Source: an uncultured Clostridia bacterium
Lineage (GTDB): Bacteria > Bacillota > Clostridia > Oscillospirales > CAG-272
DNA: 64,000 nucleotides
Direction of reading: 5' to 3'
Assembly (NCBI GenBank): GCA_947626065.1
Contig: CANQQT010000002.1
Span: forward strand, 1-64,000
Both the position numbers and the translations under genes were made by a program. The notes beneath the pieces are model-generated. The model ran no database searches. It saw nothing but the letters and a program-made list of their open reading frames with translations, and was not told where the DNA came from. This document shows positions 9,327 through 18,646 of the stretch, piece after piece (the first letter of the stretch is position 1; every line of letters begins with the position of its first letter).

Positions 9327-11462
9327 ATGAAAGCTGTCATCATGGCCGGTGGGGAAGGGCGGCGCCTTCGTCCCATTACCGAGAGAATGCCAAAGCCTCT
9401 GGTTCCCGTCGCGTCGGTTCCCGCCATCGTGCGGATTCTCCGCCTTCTCCTAGAAAGCGGAATCACCGAGGCCGCCGTCACGACCGGCTATCTGGCCGAC
9501 CGGCTGGAGAGGAAGCTCGGAAAGGAATGCGAAGGGGTTGCCCTCACCTATTTCCGGGAGGAAACGCCCCTCGGCACCGCCGGCGGCGTTTTGCGTACCA
9601 AAGAGTTTCTCGGGGAGGAGGATTTCGTCGTTATAAGCGGAGACGCGGTGAGCGAGGCCGATATCAAGGGGGCCGCCGAGGCCCGCCGTCGTCTTGGCGC
9701 CGAGGCGCTGATTCTGCTCTCCCACGCCGAGGATCCGGGGGAATACGGCGTCGTCCTCTGCGACCGGGAGGGGCGGGTCACCGGCTTTTCCGAAAAGCCG
9801 TCTCTGTCCGGGACCTATTCCGACACGGTGAACACCGGCATTTACTTCTTTTCCCCCGCCGTCCTCTCCCGGATTCCCGAGAACGTCCCCTACGATTTCG
9901 GCAAGGATCTCTTTCCCGCCATGCTTGCCGCCGGCGCTTCCCTCTTCGGAAAAACCGACCCCGGCTACTGGTGCGACGTCGGCGACGCCGACTCCTACTA
10001 CCAGGCCAATATGCGGCTGACCGGCGGAAAAACCGCCCTCGGGGACGCTTGCCGAGTGAGCGGCGAGACGATCGCCTCGGTTCTGATGGACGGCTGTACG
10101 GTGGGGGCCGGGAGCCGGATTTTCTCCTCCGTCCTCTGCGAAAACGTCAAAATCGGAGAGGGCTGTGAAATCGGGCCGGGGTGCGTTATCGGCGCCGATT
10201 CCGTCCTCGGCGACCGGGTAACGCTCATGAGCGGAACAAAGCTCCCGGCGGGGAGCCGTCTTCCCGAGGGAACCGTTCTCCGCTCCGGCACGGCCACGGC
10301 GGAGGGAATTTCCGCCTCTTCTCTTCTCGGCGGGAACGGACTTCTCCTCCCCGCGCCCCTTCTGACGCCCTCCCTCGCCGTCCGCATCGGCGGCGCCCTT
10401 GCCGAGGCCTGCCGGGGTGGGAAAATCGGCCTGCTCCACGACGGCGGCGAAGAGGCCGCAAGGGCGGCGGCAGCCCTTCTGCGCGGAATCCGGGTTCATG
10501 GCGGGGAGGTACTCTTCCTCGGCAAGGGCTTTGAGGCGGTCGCCTCCTACGCTGCCCTGAAGGAAGGGCTTGCCCTGTCCCTCTTTCTGCGCCTTGAAAA
10601 CGGGACGGCCTCCCTTGCCCTCTTTGACAAGACCGGCCTTTATCCGAAGCGGGATTTTGAGCGGCGCTTTCTCGCGGCCTTCACCTGCGAGGAGCCGGTC
10701 AGCCGGGAGCGAAGCAAAAATGCCGCCGAAAGTACCTTTACCGAAGCTTCCTATTTTCCCATGCTGACGAAAAACCGCTGTGAGCTGGAGGGCTTCCCGG
10801 TGGCCGTCACAAGGGAGAATCCCGCCTCGCTCCTTCTCACCCGCGCCCTTCTTGAAAAGGGAGGACGCTTCCTGCCGGGCGGCCTTTCCTTCACGGTGAG
10901 CGACGACGGCTTTTCCCTCCTCGCCGAGCAGAACGGCTTCACCGCCGACGACTGGCACGTAAAGGCCCTGCTCCTGCGCTACCTGATCCGGGATCGGGTT
11001 GCCCTTCCCGCCACCTCCCCGGCGCTTCTTTTCGACCTCTGCGGGAGCCGCGGAAGACTCTACACCCACTGTCCCTCCGGGGAGGAGGAGGACGGCGCCC
11101 GCGCCGACGCCTCTCTTCATCCCGAGCTGATTCACGCCTGTGCGGCGGCCATGGAGCTGGCGGGGCTTGTCTCCGCCTCCGGAAAAAGCCTGAAGGAGCT
11201 CTCCTCCCACGTCCCGAAATTCGCCTTCGACAGCGAGGATTTTCTCACCGACGCCTCCCACCGCCTCGGCATTCTCCCGCTCCTCGGGGAGCCCGACGGG
11301 GACGGCGTCAAGGCGGACTATTCCCGCGGCTCGGTTCGCATCGTCCCCTCCCGTGGGGGCTACCGGCTCTACGCGGAGGCGGCGTCGGGGGAATACGCAA
11401 GGGAGCTTCTCTCCCTCTCCCGCAAGGAAATTGAGAGGAGAATCCGGGAAAACCGGCCCTAA
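9327..11462 (+). CDS. NDP-sugar pyrophosphorylase (mannose-1-P guanylyltransferase-like) fused to a degenerate phosphohexomutase-like domain
   Basis: MKAVIMAGGEGRRLRPITERMPKPLVPV... NTP_transferase; hexapeptide repeats (IGEGCEIGPGCVIGADSVLGDRV); C-terminal ~350 aa mutase-like. Confidence 0.85.
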   Translation: MKAVIMAGGEGRRLRPITERMPKPLVPVASVPAIVRILRLLLESGITEAAVTTGYLADRLERKLGKECEGVALTYFREETPLGTAGGVLRTKEFLGEEDFVVISGDAVSEADIKGAAEARRRLGAEALILLSHAEDPGEYGVVLCDREGRVTGFSEKPSLSGTYSDTVNTGIYFFSPAVLSRIPENVPYDFGKDLFPAMLAAGASLFGKTDPGYWCDVGDADSYYQANMRLTGGKTALGDACRVSGETIASVLMDGCTVGAGSRIFSSVLCENVKIGEGCEIGPGCVIGADSVLGDRVTLMSGTKLPAGSRLPEGTVLRSGTATAEGISASSLLGGNGLLLPAPLLTPSLAVRIGGALAEACRGGKIGLLHDGGEEAARAAAALLRGIRVHGGEVLFLGKGFEAVASYAALKEGLALSLFLRLENGTASLALFDKTGLYPKRDFERRFLAAFTCEEPVSRERSKNAAESTFTEASYFPMLTKNRCELEGFPVAVTRENPASLLLTRALLEKGGRFLPGGLSFTVSDDGFSLLAEQNGFTADDWHVKALLLRYLIRDRVALPATSPALLFDLCGSRGRLYTHCPSGEEEDGARADASLHPELIHACAAAMELAGLVSASGKSLKELSSHVPKFAFDSEDFLTDASHRLGILPLLGEPDGDGVKADYSRGSVRIVPSRGGYRLYAEAASGEYARELLSLSRKEIERRIRENRP

Positions 11463-11475
11463 TGAAAAGCGCCGA

Positions 11476-11513
11476 AAAGCCCCCAACCTCAAACGAGATT
11501 GGGGGCTTTTGAC
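11476..11513 (+). terminator. Intrinsic terminator
   Basis: AAAAGCCCCCAAcctcaaacgagaTTGGGGGCTTTT. Confidence 0.9.
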
Positions 11514-11576
11514 TGGCGGCGGTCATGTCTTCCGCCGCCTTTTTGTATTTGAAAAAGCCTCTGCCCGGCTCCCGGG

Positions 11577-12446
11577 CTATTTTTTCACGGTGACAAGGAA
11601 TGCTCCCGTGTTGTCGGGCGAGATGACCGCCTCCGAAAACTCCTCCGGGAGAAAAATCCTTCCCTCCCCGTCGGGCTCCTGCCTTGAAAGGAGGTATCCC
11701 TCGGCCTCGTACCAGACGCCCGGCTCAAAACCGGCAAGATATTCTTCAAGGGTCAGACGGTTGTTGTAGATAATCTTCGCGTGCGGCTCCCCCACGTAAC
11801 GGATATGCCACGGCTCGTACTTCATGCCGGTTTCCTTTTTCCCGAAGGAGGGATAGCGAATGATAAAGCCGTATTCCCAGCAATGGGAATTGACAAAGCG
11901 GCCCGCTTCCGACTTGATGAAGCCGAACCCCGCGTAATATCTCACGTAAACGTCAAGGCCGAGGCCGGTCTGATGCTCGCTGGCTCCCGGCCGGTTTGCC
12001 GTCGAGGGATCCTTTTCGTAGAGCTCCTTCTGTTCCTCCTCCTCCCGGAAGGAGCTTGACACAAAGAGCCGACTCCCGGTCTCCTTCTCCACCGCCTCCG
12101 AAAGCCTCCCGTAGGCTTCCTCCGCGCATTCGTTGATCGGCACCTCGGTATCCCTGTAGAAGGTCAGCGCGGGGGAAAAATCCTCCGGGAGAGGATAACC
12201 TTCGTTGACCAGCAAAAGGCTTTGATCGAGTGTCACCCGGGGATCCTCTCCCCACGCCGTGGGGATTCGTCCCTCGGTTTTTCCCGGGCCGGCCTCCTTT
12301 ACCGCCACCTTTCGGCATCTCACGCCGAGCGTTTCCCCTGCGATATAGAGCCAATGCGGATTCCTTCCGAGCAAAACACCGACCGCAAGGGCGACGGCCA
12401 ACAGGCAGGAAAGGGTAAGGATGACGACCTTCGTTTTCTTCTTCAC
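11577..12446 (-). CDS. D-alanyl-D-alanine carboxypeptidase, VanY/M15B family, N-terminal signal anchor
   Basis: GTG start; KKKTKVVILTLSCLLAVALAVGVLL anchor; SSSFREEEEQKELYEKDPSTANRPGASEHQTGLGLDVY and EPWHIRYVG M15 zinc motifs. Confidence 0.85.
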   Translation of the reverse strand: MKKKTKVVILTLSCLLAVALAVGVLLGRNPHWLYIAGETLGVRCRKVAVKEAGPGKTEGRIPTAWGEDPRVTLDQSLLLVNEGYPLPEDFSPALTFYRDTEVPINECAEEAYGRLSEAVEKETGSRLFVSSSFREEEEQKELYEKDPSTANRPGASEHQTGLGLDVYVRYYAGFGFIKSEAGRFVNSHCWEYGFIIRYPSFGKKETGMKYEPWHIRYVGEPHAKIIYNNRLTLEEYLAGFEPGVWYEAEGYLLSRQEPDGEGRIFLPEEFSEAVISPDNTGAFLVTVKK

Positions 12447-12589
12447 TTTATGAAATCCTCTTTTTCTTCTTATGATTCTTTTCCGCCGTCCAGCGGAGGG
12501 AAAGAGAACGGGAACACGCTTTTCCCCGACAATCGGGCGGGAAAAAGAGGCGGAGAAATCCAAAAGCACGGCGGCAAAGGCGTTTTTTT

Positions 12590-12715
12590 GCGTCCTTCGT
12601 GTCTTCACGCCTTCCGCGCTCTTCACGTCTTCTGCGTCTTTCGTGTTCTTCGCTTCCTTCACGCTCTTCGCGCTTCCGCGTCCTTCGCGTCTTCCATTCC
12701 CGGCGTTTCCACATT
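12590..12715. repeat. Degenerate ~11-12 bp intergenic repeat (CTTCGYGTCTTC / GAAGACRCGAAG)
   Basis: gtccttcgtgtcttcacgccttccgcgctcttcacgtcttctgcgtctttcgtgttcttcgcttccttcacgctcttcgcgc... Confidence 0.7.
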
Positions 12716-12929
12716 TTCTTTTTCATTATTGTAGCCCTTTTTTGTGAACAAATCTACCGCCGCTTCCCTTTCCCCGAGCATCCCGACGGCCCGGCTCTTT
12801 AAAAGTTGCTGTAGAGCGGGCGGGATTCTCCCCCGGGAAATCGTCATATCGCCTCTTGACTTTTGTTTTTTCCGTAGTATAATAAATAGGATTAAATTCA
12901 AATGGCAAAAGAAAAAAGGAACCCCCTCC

Positions 12930-14258
12930 ATGGAATTTGACGTCATCAACATTTTATATTACTGCGCAGTCATTCTTCTCAGCACCAAGGTGCTCGGTAT
13001 GTTCACAAGGAAAATCGGCCTCCCGCAGGTGGTCGGCATGATTCTCGCCGGGCTTCTCATCGGCCCCTCCCTCCTCGGGCAGATCTGCCCGGAAAAGTTT
13101 CAGGGGCTGATTCACCCCTCAAAAACCGAAATGGACGTTTTAAACAGCTTCTCCCAGATCGGTGTCGTCTTCATTCTCTTCTCAAGCGGCCTTGAAACCG
13201 ACTTCCGGGAGCTGAAAAAGAGCGGCATCGCCGCCACCGCCATCGCCCTTGCCGGCGTGCTGGTTCCGGTTCTTCTCGGAACGGTCGGCTCCCTCTTCTT
13301 CATGGGAGGGCTGAGCGCCGCCCTCGTCCCCGCCAAGCTGATGAACGCCCTCTTCGTCGGCTGTATTCTCTCGGCAACCAGCGTCGGCATCACGGTGGAA
13401 ACGATGCGGGAGCTCGGGAAGCTCAACACCAAGGTCGGCACCACCATTCTGAGCGCCGCCATCATCGACGACGTGCTCGGCGTCATCGCGCTCAGCATCA
13501 TCACCGGTCTCGACGGACAGGGGAGCGTTCTTACGACTCTTCTCAAGGCTCTCGGCTTCTTCGCCTTCACCGTCGGAACCGGCTTCCTCCTCCGCCTCCT
13601 CTTCAAGCGGCTGGTTCGCCTCTATCCCCACAAGCGCCGCACCAGCATTTTCGCCATCGCCATGTGCTTTTTCTTCGCCTACTGCGGGGAAAAATTCTTC
13701 GGAATCGCCGCCATCACCGGGGCTTATATGGCGGGACTGATGCTCTCGGGGCTTGACGACACCTCCTTCGTCGACCGGAAGGTCGTCGTCAGCGGCTACA
13801 TGATTTTCACCCCCATTTTCTTCGCCTACATCGGCATCAGCGCCGATTTCAGCAGCTTCTCGCTCTCCGGCCTCCTCTTCGCCCTCGTCTTCGTCGTACT
13901 CGGAATCGTCGGAAAAATCCTCGGCTGTGGGGCGGTGTCCCGCGCCTTCGGCTATTCCGCCAACGATTCGGTCACCATCGGCTGCGGCATGATTGCGCGG
14001 GGAGAGGTCGCGCTTGCCGTCTACGCCACCGGGCAGAGCCTCATCTGCTATGAGGACGGCGTTCTGACCGGCATCGACCCGCTGGTCGCCACCATCTGCC
14101 TGATCGTCATCTCCTCCATTCTCTGCCCCGTATTTTTGAAGCTTCTGTTCAAAAAGCACTCCGGCGGCGAGCTGTCGCAGAAGGGCCCCAAGGTGCGTAT
14201 CTCCTCCGAGGCCATCGAGAACGTTCACAGCGAGCTGAACGCCGAAAAGGACTCCTGA
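12930..14258 (+). CDS. Cation:proton antiporter, CPA2/Kef type
   Basis: 12 or so hydrophobic segments; MEFDVINILYYCAVILLSTKVLGMFTRKIGLPQVVGMILAGLLIGPSLLG; TILSAAIIDDVLGVIALSI. Confidence 0.9.
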   Translation: MEFDVINILYYCAVILLSTKVLGMFTRKIGLPQVVGMILAGLLIGPSLLGQICPEKFQGLIHPSKTEMDVLNSFSQIGVVFILFSSGLETDFRELKKSGIAATAIALAGVLVPVLLGTVGSLFFMGGLSAALVPAKLMNALFVGCILSATSVGITVETMRELGKLNTKVGTTILSAAIIDDVLGVIALSIITGLDGQGSVLTTLLKALGFFAFTVGTGFLLRLLFKRLVRLYPHKRRTSIFAIAMCFFFAYCGEKFFGIAAITGAYMAGLMLSGLDDTSFVDRKVVVSGYMIFTPIFFAYIGISADFSSFSLSGLLFALVFVVLGIVGKILGCGAVSRAFGYSANDSVTIGCGMIARGEVALAVYATGQSLICYEDGVLTGIDPLVATICLIVISSILCPVFLKLLFKKHSGGELSQKGPKVRISSEAIENVHSELNAEKDS

Positions 14259-14287
14259 GCGCGGGGGCTTTCCCGCCGAAAAGACAA

Positions 14288-14327
14288 AACCGCCGCTTCC
14301 GATCCCGGAAAACGGCGGTTTTTCTTT
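14288..14327 (+). terminator. Intrinsic terminator
   Basis: AAACCGCCGcttccgatcccggaaaaCGGCGGTTTTTCTTTT. Confidence 0.85.
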
Positions 14328-14349
14328 TGTTTTTGCTTTCGGCCCGTCG

Positions 14350-14580
14350 GGCGGGGTTCTTTGCAGGACGGCTTTTAAGCGGAGCCCTGCGGAACCCCTC
14401 TCACGGTGGTAGCCTCTGCGGATGTGTACCCCCGCGCGTGGCGTTCTTTCGTCAAACGGTACACTGCAACGGCGGCTTTTGAAAAACGGAGACCTTGCGG
14501 AGCCCTTCAAACGGCGGCCTCTGCAGATGCGTAGTTCTTTGTCAAACGGCGCTTCCCGCAAGACGGCGGCCCTGTCGGGG
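14350..14580. repeat. Degenerate ~110 bp intergenic tandem repeat (2 units)
   Basis: GACGGCTTTTAAGCGGAGCCCTGCGGAACCCCTC / GGCGGCTTTTGAAAAACGGAGACCTTGCGGAGCCCTTC and CTCTGCGGATGTGTA..GTTCTTTCGTCAAACGG / CTCTGCAGATGCGTAGTTCTTTGTCAAACGG. Confidence 0.75.
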
Positions 14581-14584
14581 GCCT

Positions 14585-17242
14585 TTATTCCAGATCCTCG
14601 CTTCTGTTCACGACCATTTCCATATACTGCTGTTTCGTGATGAGAACGTTTCTCGGCTTCTGCCCATCCGGGCCGCTGACAAAGCCTCTCTTCTCCATCT
14701 CGTCGATCAGCTTGGCGGCGCGCCCGTATCCGAGGGAAAGCCGCCGCTGGATCAGCGAGGTGGAAATCTTTCCGCTTTCAAGCGCCAGCTCGATCGCCTT
14801 GCGGAGCATCGAATCGCCGCCCTCATCCTCGTCGTCATCGGACAGGGCTCCCTTCTTGCCGTTTCCGCAGGCCGCGGCCGCGCGGTCGATGCTGTCCATG
14901 ATATCCTCGCTGTATTCCGCCACCCCGTCGTTGTGCTCCCGGATGAAGGACACGACGTCCTCAACCTCTTTTTCGCTCACAAAGGCGCCCTGCACGCGGA
15001 TCGGCTTCAAGGCGCCGACCGGCGCGTAAAGCATATCGCCGCGCCCGATCAGCTTTTCGGCTCCCACCATATCCAGAATGACGCGGGAGTCGGTCTGAGA
15101 GGCGACCGTAAAGGCGATCCGGGAGGGAATATTACCCTTGATCAGGCCGGTAATCACGTCCACCGAGGGCCGCTGTGTGCCGATGATCAGGTGCATTCCG
15201 GCGGCTCTCGCCTTCTGCGCCAGACGGCAGATCGATTCCTCGACGTCGTCGGGCGCCGTCATCATCAAATCGGCAAGCTCGTCGATGATGATGACGATCT
15301 GAGAAAGAACCTCCCGGTCGGGATCGCCCTCCATCACGCTGTTGTAGCCCCTCAGATCGCGGACGCCCACCTCTTCGATCAGCTCGAAGCGTCTCTCCAT
15401 CTCGGTCACCGCCCAGTGGAGCGCCCCGGCGGCCTTCTTGGGGTCGCTGACGACGGGAACCAGCAGATGCGGCAGGCCGTTGTAAATGTTCAGCTCCACC
15501 TTCTTCGGGTCGATGAGGATCAGCTTGACCTCCTCCGGCGTGCTCTTATAGAGCAGGCTGGTAATCATGCTGTTGATGCAGACCGATTTTCCCATACCGG
15601 TGGCGCCGGCGATGAGAAGATGCGGCATTTTCGCGATGTCAAGGAAGACCGGCTCCCCGGCGACGTCGACGCCGAGGGAAACGTTGAGGTGGCTCGGCGC
15701 CTCACGGAAGGTTTCGGTATCGACCAGCTCCCGCAGGTAGACGGTGGAAACTGTCTTGTTCGGCACCTCGATGCCGACCGCCGCCTTGCCGGGAATCGGC
15801 GCCTCAATCCGGACGCCGGGCGTGGCAAGATTCAGGGCGATATCGTCGACGAGATTGGCGATGGAGCGGACGCGGACCCCCTCCTCGGGAGCCAGCTCAT
15901 ATCTTGTGATGGCCGGGCCACGGGAGACGTTGACGATGCGGGTCCGGACCTTGAAGCTTCTCAGCGTTTCGACCAGCCTCACGGCGTTGGTGTGAAGCTC
16001 TTCGCTGATATCGACGTTTTTGGGGGAAACGTTCCGGGTAAGAAGGGTCACCGGCGGGAAAGCGTATTCCTTCTTGAGCGACTCCGCGCCTCCGTCCCCG
16101 ACCGCCGCGGAACGGGAAATCTCAAGCTCCGCGCTCCGGCCCTCCGAAGCGTCGAGCAGGCGGCTCTGTTCAAGAGCCTTCGCCTTCTGCGCCTCCGCGA
16201 AGCGCTCGATGACGTCGACGCCGCTGCTGGGATCGGTGAAAATGGCTTTGAGGTCGGCATTTTCCCTTTCTCCACCGACCGGAAGAACCGACTCGGGGCG
16301 CCTTGTGAGCTTTCCCGTCGAGAGGGGCTTTACCTTCTCGACACTTCCCCCGACAGTCTCAGAGGAAGAACGCTCCTCCTCTTTCCGATCCTTTTCGGCC
16401 TCTGTTCCTTTTTCTGCGGAGGCTTCCTTTTCTGTCGGCTTTTCCTCCGATTCTTCTGTCTGACCCTCTCCGACCTCAACGTCGGGGTCGAAGCGTCTGC
16501 GATCGACCGGGTCTCGGCGCACCGTGTCGAAATGCTCCTCCTCCGAGGCCGAACGGGAGCGGAAATAGCGCTTTCTCTCCTCCCGCTTCGACTCGGAAGC
16601 GGCCTCTTCCGCCTTTTTCTCCTTCCGTTTACGGTACCGGTAGGCGGCGAAAATGTAAATGGAGTAGGGCGTCAGGCCGAACATAAAGAGGCCGAACACC
16701 GTAATGGCGGTAATTCCGATGATATGCGCGCCGACGATTCCCGTCAGCTTATACAGCGCCCACCCAAAGAAGCCGCCGATCACGCCGCCTCCGTGCAGGT
16801 GCTGACCGCTCTCCCAGAAGACCTTCAGATTGAAGACTCCGGAGCCCTTTGTCCAGAGGTGAATCATGGCCGAGAGGAAGATGAAGAACACCGCCTCGTA
16901 GATCAGGCGGAATTTCAGCGTTCCGTTCCGGATTTCCTTCCGCCACGTAAGGGCGAGGAGGAGGAGAAGCGGGGGAATGGAGAGAGCGCCGCCCCCGAAC
17001 AGTCCGTAGAAAAGGGCCCGCAGTCCTCTCCCGACCAGCCCGGTAAGGTTGCGGGAAAGAAAACCCACGAGGAGAAAGAGGGCGACGGCCATGAGAAGAT
17101 AGGGAAAAACCTGATGGAAGGTGGTATCGGCCGGATTTTTCGCCGACGGACTTTTTTCCTTCTCGGAGCCGGTCTTTCCCTCCGTCCCGGACTTTGCGGT
17201 TTCTTCGGTTTTTGACGTCTTTTTCTTTTTTTGTTCCGGCAT
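14585..17242 (-). CDS. ftsK: DNA translocase FtsK/SpoIIIE
   Basis: TM-rich N-terminus, HLLIAGATGMGKSVCINSMITSLLY Walker A, VIIIDELADLMM Walker B, C-terminal gamma winged helix ISTSLIQRRLSLGYGRAAKLIDEMEKRGFVSGPDG. Confidence 0.96.
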   Translation of the reverse strand: MPEQKKKKTSKTEETAKSGTEGKTGSEKEKSPSAKNPADTTFHQVFPYLLMAVALFLLVGFLSRNLTGLVGRGLRALFYGLFGGGALSIPPLLLLLALTWRKEIRNGTLKFRLIYEAVFFIFLSAMIHLWTKGSGVFNLKVFWESGQHLHGGGVIGGFFGWALYKLTGIVGAHIIGITAITVFGLFMFGLTPYSIYIFAAYRYRKRKEKKAEEAASESKREERKRYFRSRSASEEEHFDTVRRDPVDRRRFDPDVEVGEGQTEESEEKPTEKEASAEKGTEAEKDRKEEERSSSETVGGSVEKVKPLSTGKLTRRPESVLPVGGERENADLKAIFTDPSSGVDVIERFAEAQKAKALEQSRLLDASEGRSAELEISRSAAVGDGGAESLKKEYAFPPVTLLTRNVSPKNVDISEELHTNAVRLVETLRSFKVRTRIVNVSRGPAITRYELAPEEGVRVRSIANLVDDIALNLATPGVRIEAPIPGKAAVGIEVPNKTVSTVYLRELVDTETFREAPSHLNVSLGVDVAGEPVFLDIAKMPHLLIAGATGMGKSVCINSMITSLLYKSTPEEVKLILIDPKKVELNIYNGLPHLLVPVVSDPKKAAGALHWAVTEMERRFELIEEVGVRDLRGYNSVMEGDPDREVLSQIVIIIDELADLMMTAPDDVEESICRLAQKARAAGMHLIIGTQRPSVDVITGLIKGNIPSRIAFTVASQTDSRVILDMVGAEKLIGRGDMLYAPVGALKPIRVQGAFVSEKEVEDVVSFIREHNDGVAEYSEDIMDSIDRAAAACGNGKKGALSDDDEDEGGDSMLRKAIELALESGKISTSLIQRRLSLGYGRAAKLIDEMEKRGFVSGPDGQKPRNVLITKQQYMEMVVNRSEDLE

Positions 17243-17327
17243 AATTCTGACCCTCGGCAGGAACGGGCTTCCGCACCTGCCGGAATCTCCTTTCATAGGA
17301 TGGGATATCGTTCTGACGGCGGGGAGA

Positions 17328-18155
17328 TTAGCCGAAAATCACGGCGAGGAGTCCCACAATCACGCAGTAGAAAGAGAAAATTTTAAAATCCGTTTTCTTT
17401 GAAATGTAAACGAGGAGCTTCATCGCAATCACGCCCGTCACCGCCGCCGCCGCCATGCCGCAGGCGTAGGAAGCGATATCGGAGGCAGGAACCGGGTTAC
17501 TTAACATATCGGGAATCTTGAAGACGTTGGCCCCCAGAATCGCCGGGATCGAGAGGATGAAGGAAAACTTGACGGCGAACTCACGGGAAAAGCCGCAGAG
17601 GCGGGCCCCCGTGATCGTCGAGCCGGAGCGGGAGAGCCCCGGCAGAATCGCGCAGAGCTGGCAGAGTCCGACGGCAAGGGCGTTTTTCGGCTTCATATCG
17701 TCGAGCTCCCGCGTTCCCTTGGAAATCCGGTCGGAGAGGAAGAGAACGACGCCGTTGAAAATCAGGATGCCGCCGACAATTTTCGTGTAGGAAGCGAGCG
17801 CCTCCACCGAATCGTTGAGGAAGACGGCGGCGACAAGGGGCAGCGTGGCGATCAGAAGGAAAAGCACCATGCGCTCCTTTTCGTCGTAATCCTTCAGCTT
17901 GAATTTCCCGTGAAACGCCTTCCCCAGCATCCGGAAAAAGGCGGGAATCAGCGGGAAGATATCTTTCCTATAGACAATCAGCACCGCGACGAGCGTGGCG
18001 AGATGAAGAAGAACCGTAAAGGTGAAATAATCGGCCTCAATGTCGGACATATGAAGCAGCCCCCGCGCAATGGCCAGGTGTCCCGAGCTTGAGACCGGAA
18101 GGAACTCCGTCAGTCCCTGAATGATTCCGAAGAAGATTGCAGATACTATATTCAA
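17328..18155 (-). CDS. uppP: Undecaprenyl-diphosphatase (BacA family)
   Basis: IIQGLTEFLPVSSSGHLAIA and LPGLSRSGSTITGARLCGFSREFAVKFSF signature motifs. Confidence 0.96.
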   Translation of the reverse strand: MNIVSAIFFGIIQGLTEFLPVSSSGHLAIARGLLHMSDIEADYFTFTVLLHLATLVAVLIVYRKDIFPLIPAFFRMLGKAFHGKFKLKDYDEKERMVLFLLIATLPLVAAVFLNDSVEALASYTKIVGGILIFNGVVLFLSDRISKGTRELDDMKPKNALAVGLCQLCAILPGLSRSGSTITGARLCGFSREFAVKFSFILSIPAILGANVFKIPDMLSNPVPASDIASYACGMAAAAVTGVIAMKLLVYISKKTDFKIFSFYCVIVGLLAVIFG

Positions 18156-18257
18156 TACCAGATACCATCACTTTCCGTTGTAAATTTGTTTTTTCGACCG
18201 GCTATTATATTATAATACCAGATTTTTTTAAAAATTACAAGAGGGCAAAGGGCTCCC

Positions 18258-18641
18258 ATGAAGAAAAAAGGAAAAGAAATTGCATTTTTTCTCCTCCTCG
18301 GCGGGGCGGCGGGCTTTTTAAACGGCTTCCTCGGCACCGGCGGAGGCATTCTCCTCCTCTTCGGTCTGCTTTTTTGGCGGAAAAAGGAAGGGGAAGAGGG
18401 AGAGGAGCGGGATCTTTTCGCCACCGTCGCCGCCGTCACGGCGGTGTTTTCCCTGATTTCCTCTTTCATCTATTTTGCCAAGGACTCTTTCCCTGTCGGG
18501 CAAGCGCTGAAATTCTGCCTCCCCGCGCTTGTCGGGGGAGCCGTCGGCGCATGGCTCCTCGACCGCGTCCCGGCCAACGTACCGAGAAAAATCTTCTCCG
18601 CCGTGACGCTTATCGCCGGGCTTCTGATGATTTTCCGGTAA
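18258..18641 (+). CDS. Half-length TSUP (TauE/SafE-type) membrane protein
   Basis: 127 aa; GGAAGFLNGFLGTGGGILLLFGLLF TSUP glycine-rich signature, ~4 TM segments only. Confidence 0.75.
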   Translation: MKKKGKEIAFFLLLGGAAGFLNGFLGTGGGILLLFGLLFWRKKEGEEGEERDLFATVAAVTAVFSLISSFIYFAKDSFPVGQALKFCLPALVGGAVGAWLLDRVPANVPRKIFSAVTLIAGLLMIFR

Positions 18642-18646
18642 GGGCA

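Noticed and set aside
9450-11492. 680-aa minus-strand ORF opposite the sugar nucleotidyltransferase
   Set aside because: Antisense artefact; no recognisable domain, while the plus strand encodes an intact NTP_transferase
12448-12747. Overlapping small ORFs in the CTTCGCGTCTTC repeat region (Lys/Arg/Glu-rich or Phe/Ser-rich)
   Set aside because: Products of low-complexity repeat DNA read in several frames; no RBS or conservation signal
14495-17215. 906-aa plus-strand ORF opposite ftsK/spoIIIE
   Set aside because: Antisense of a strongly conserved gene
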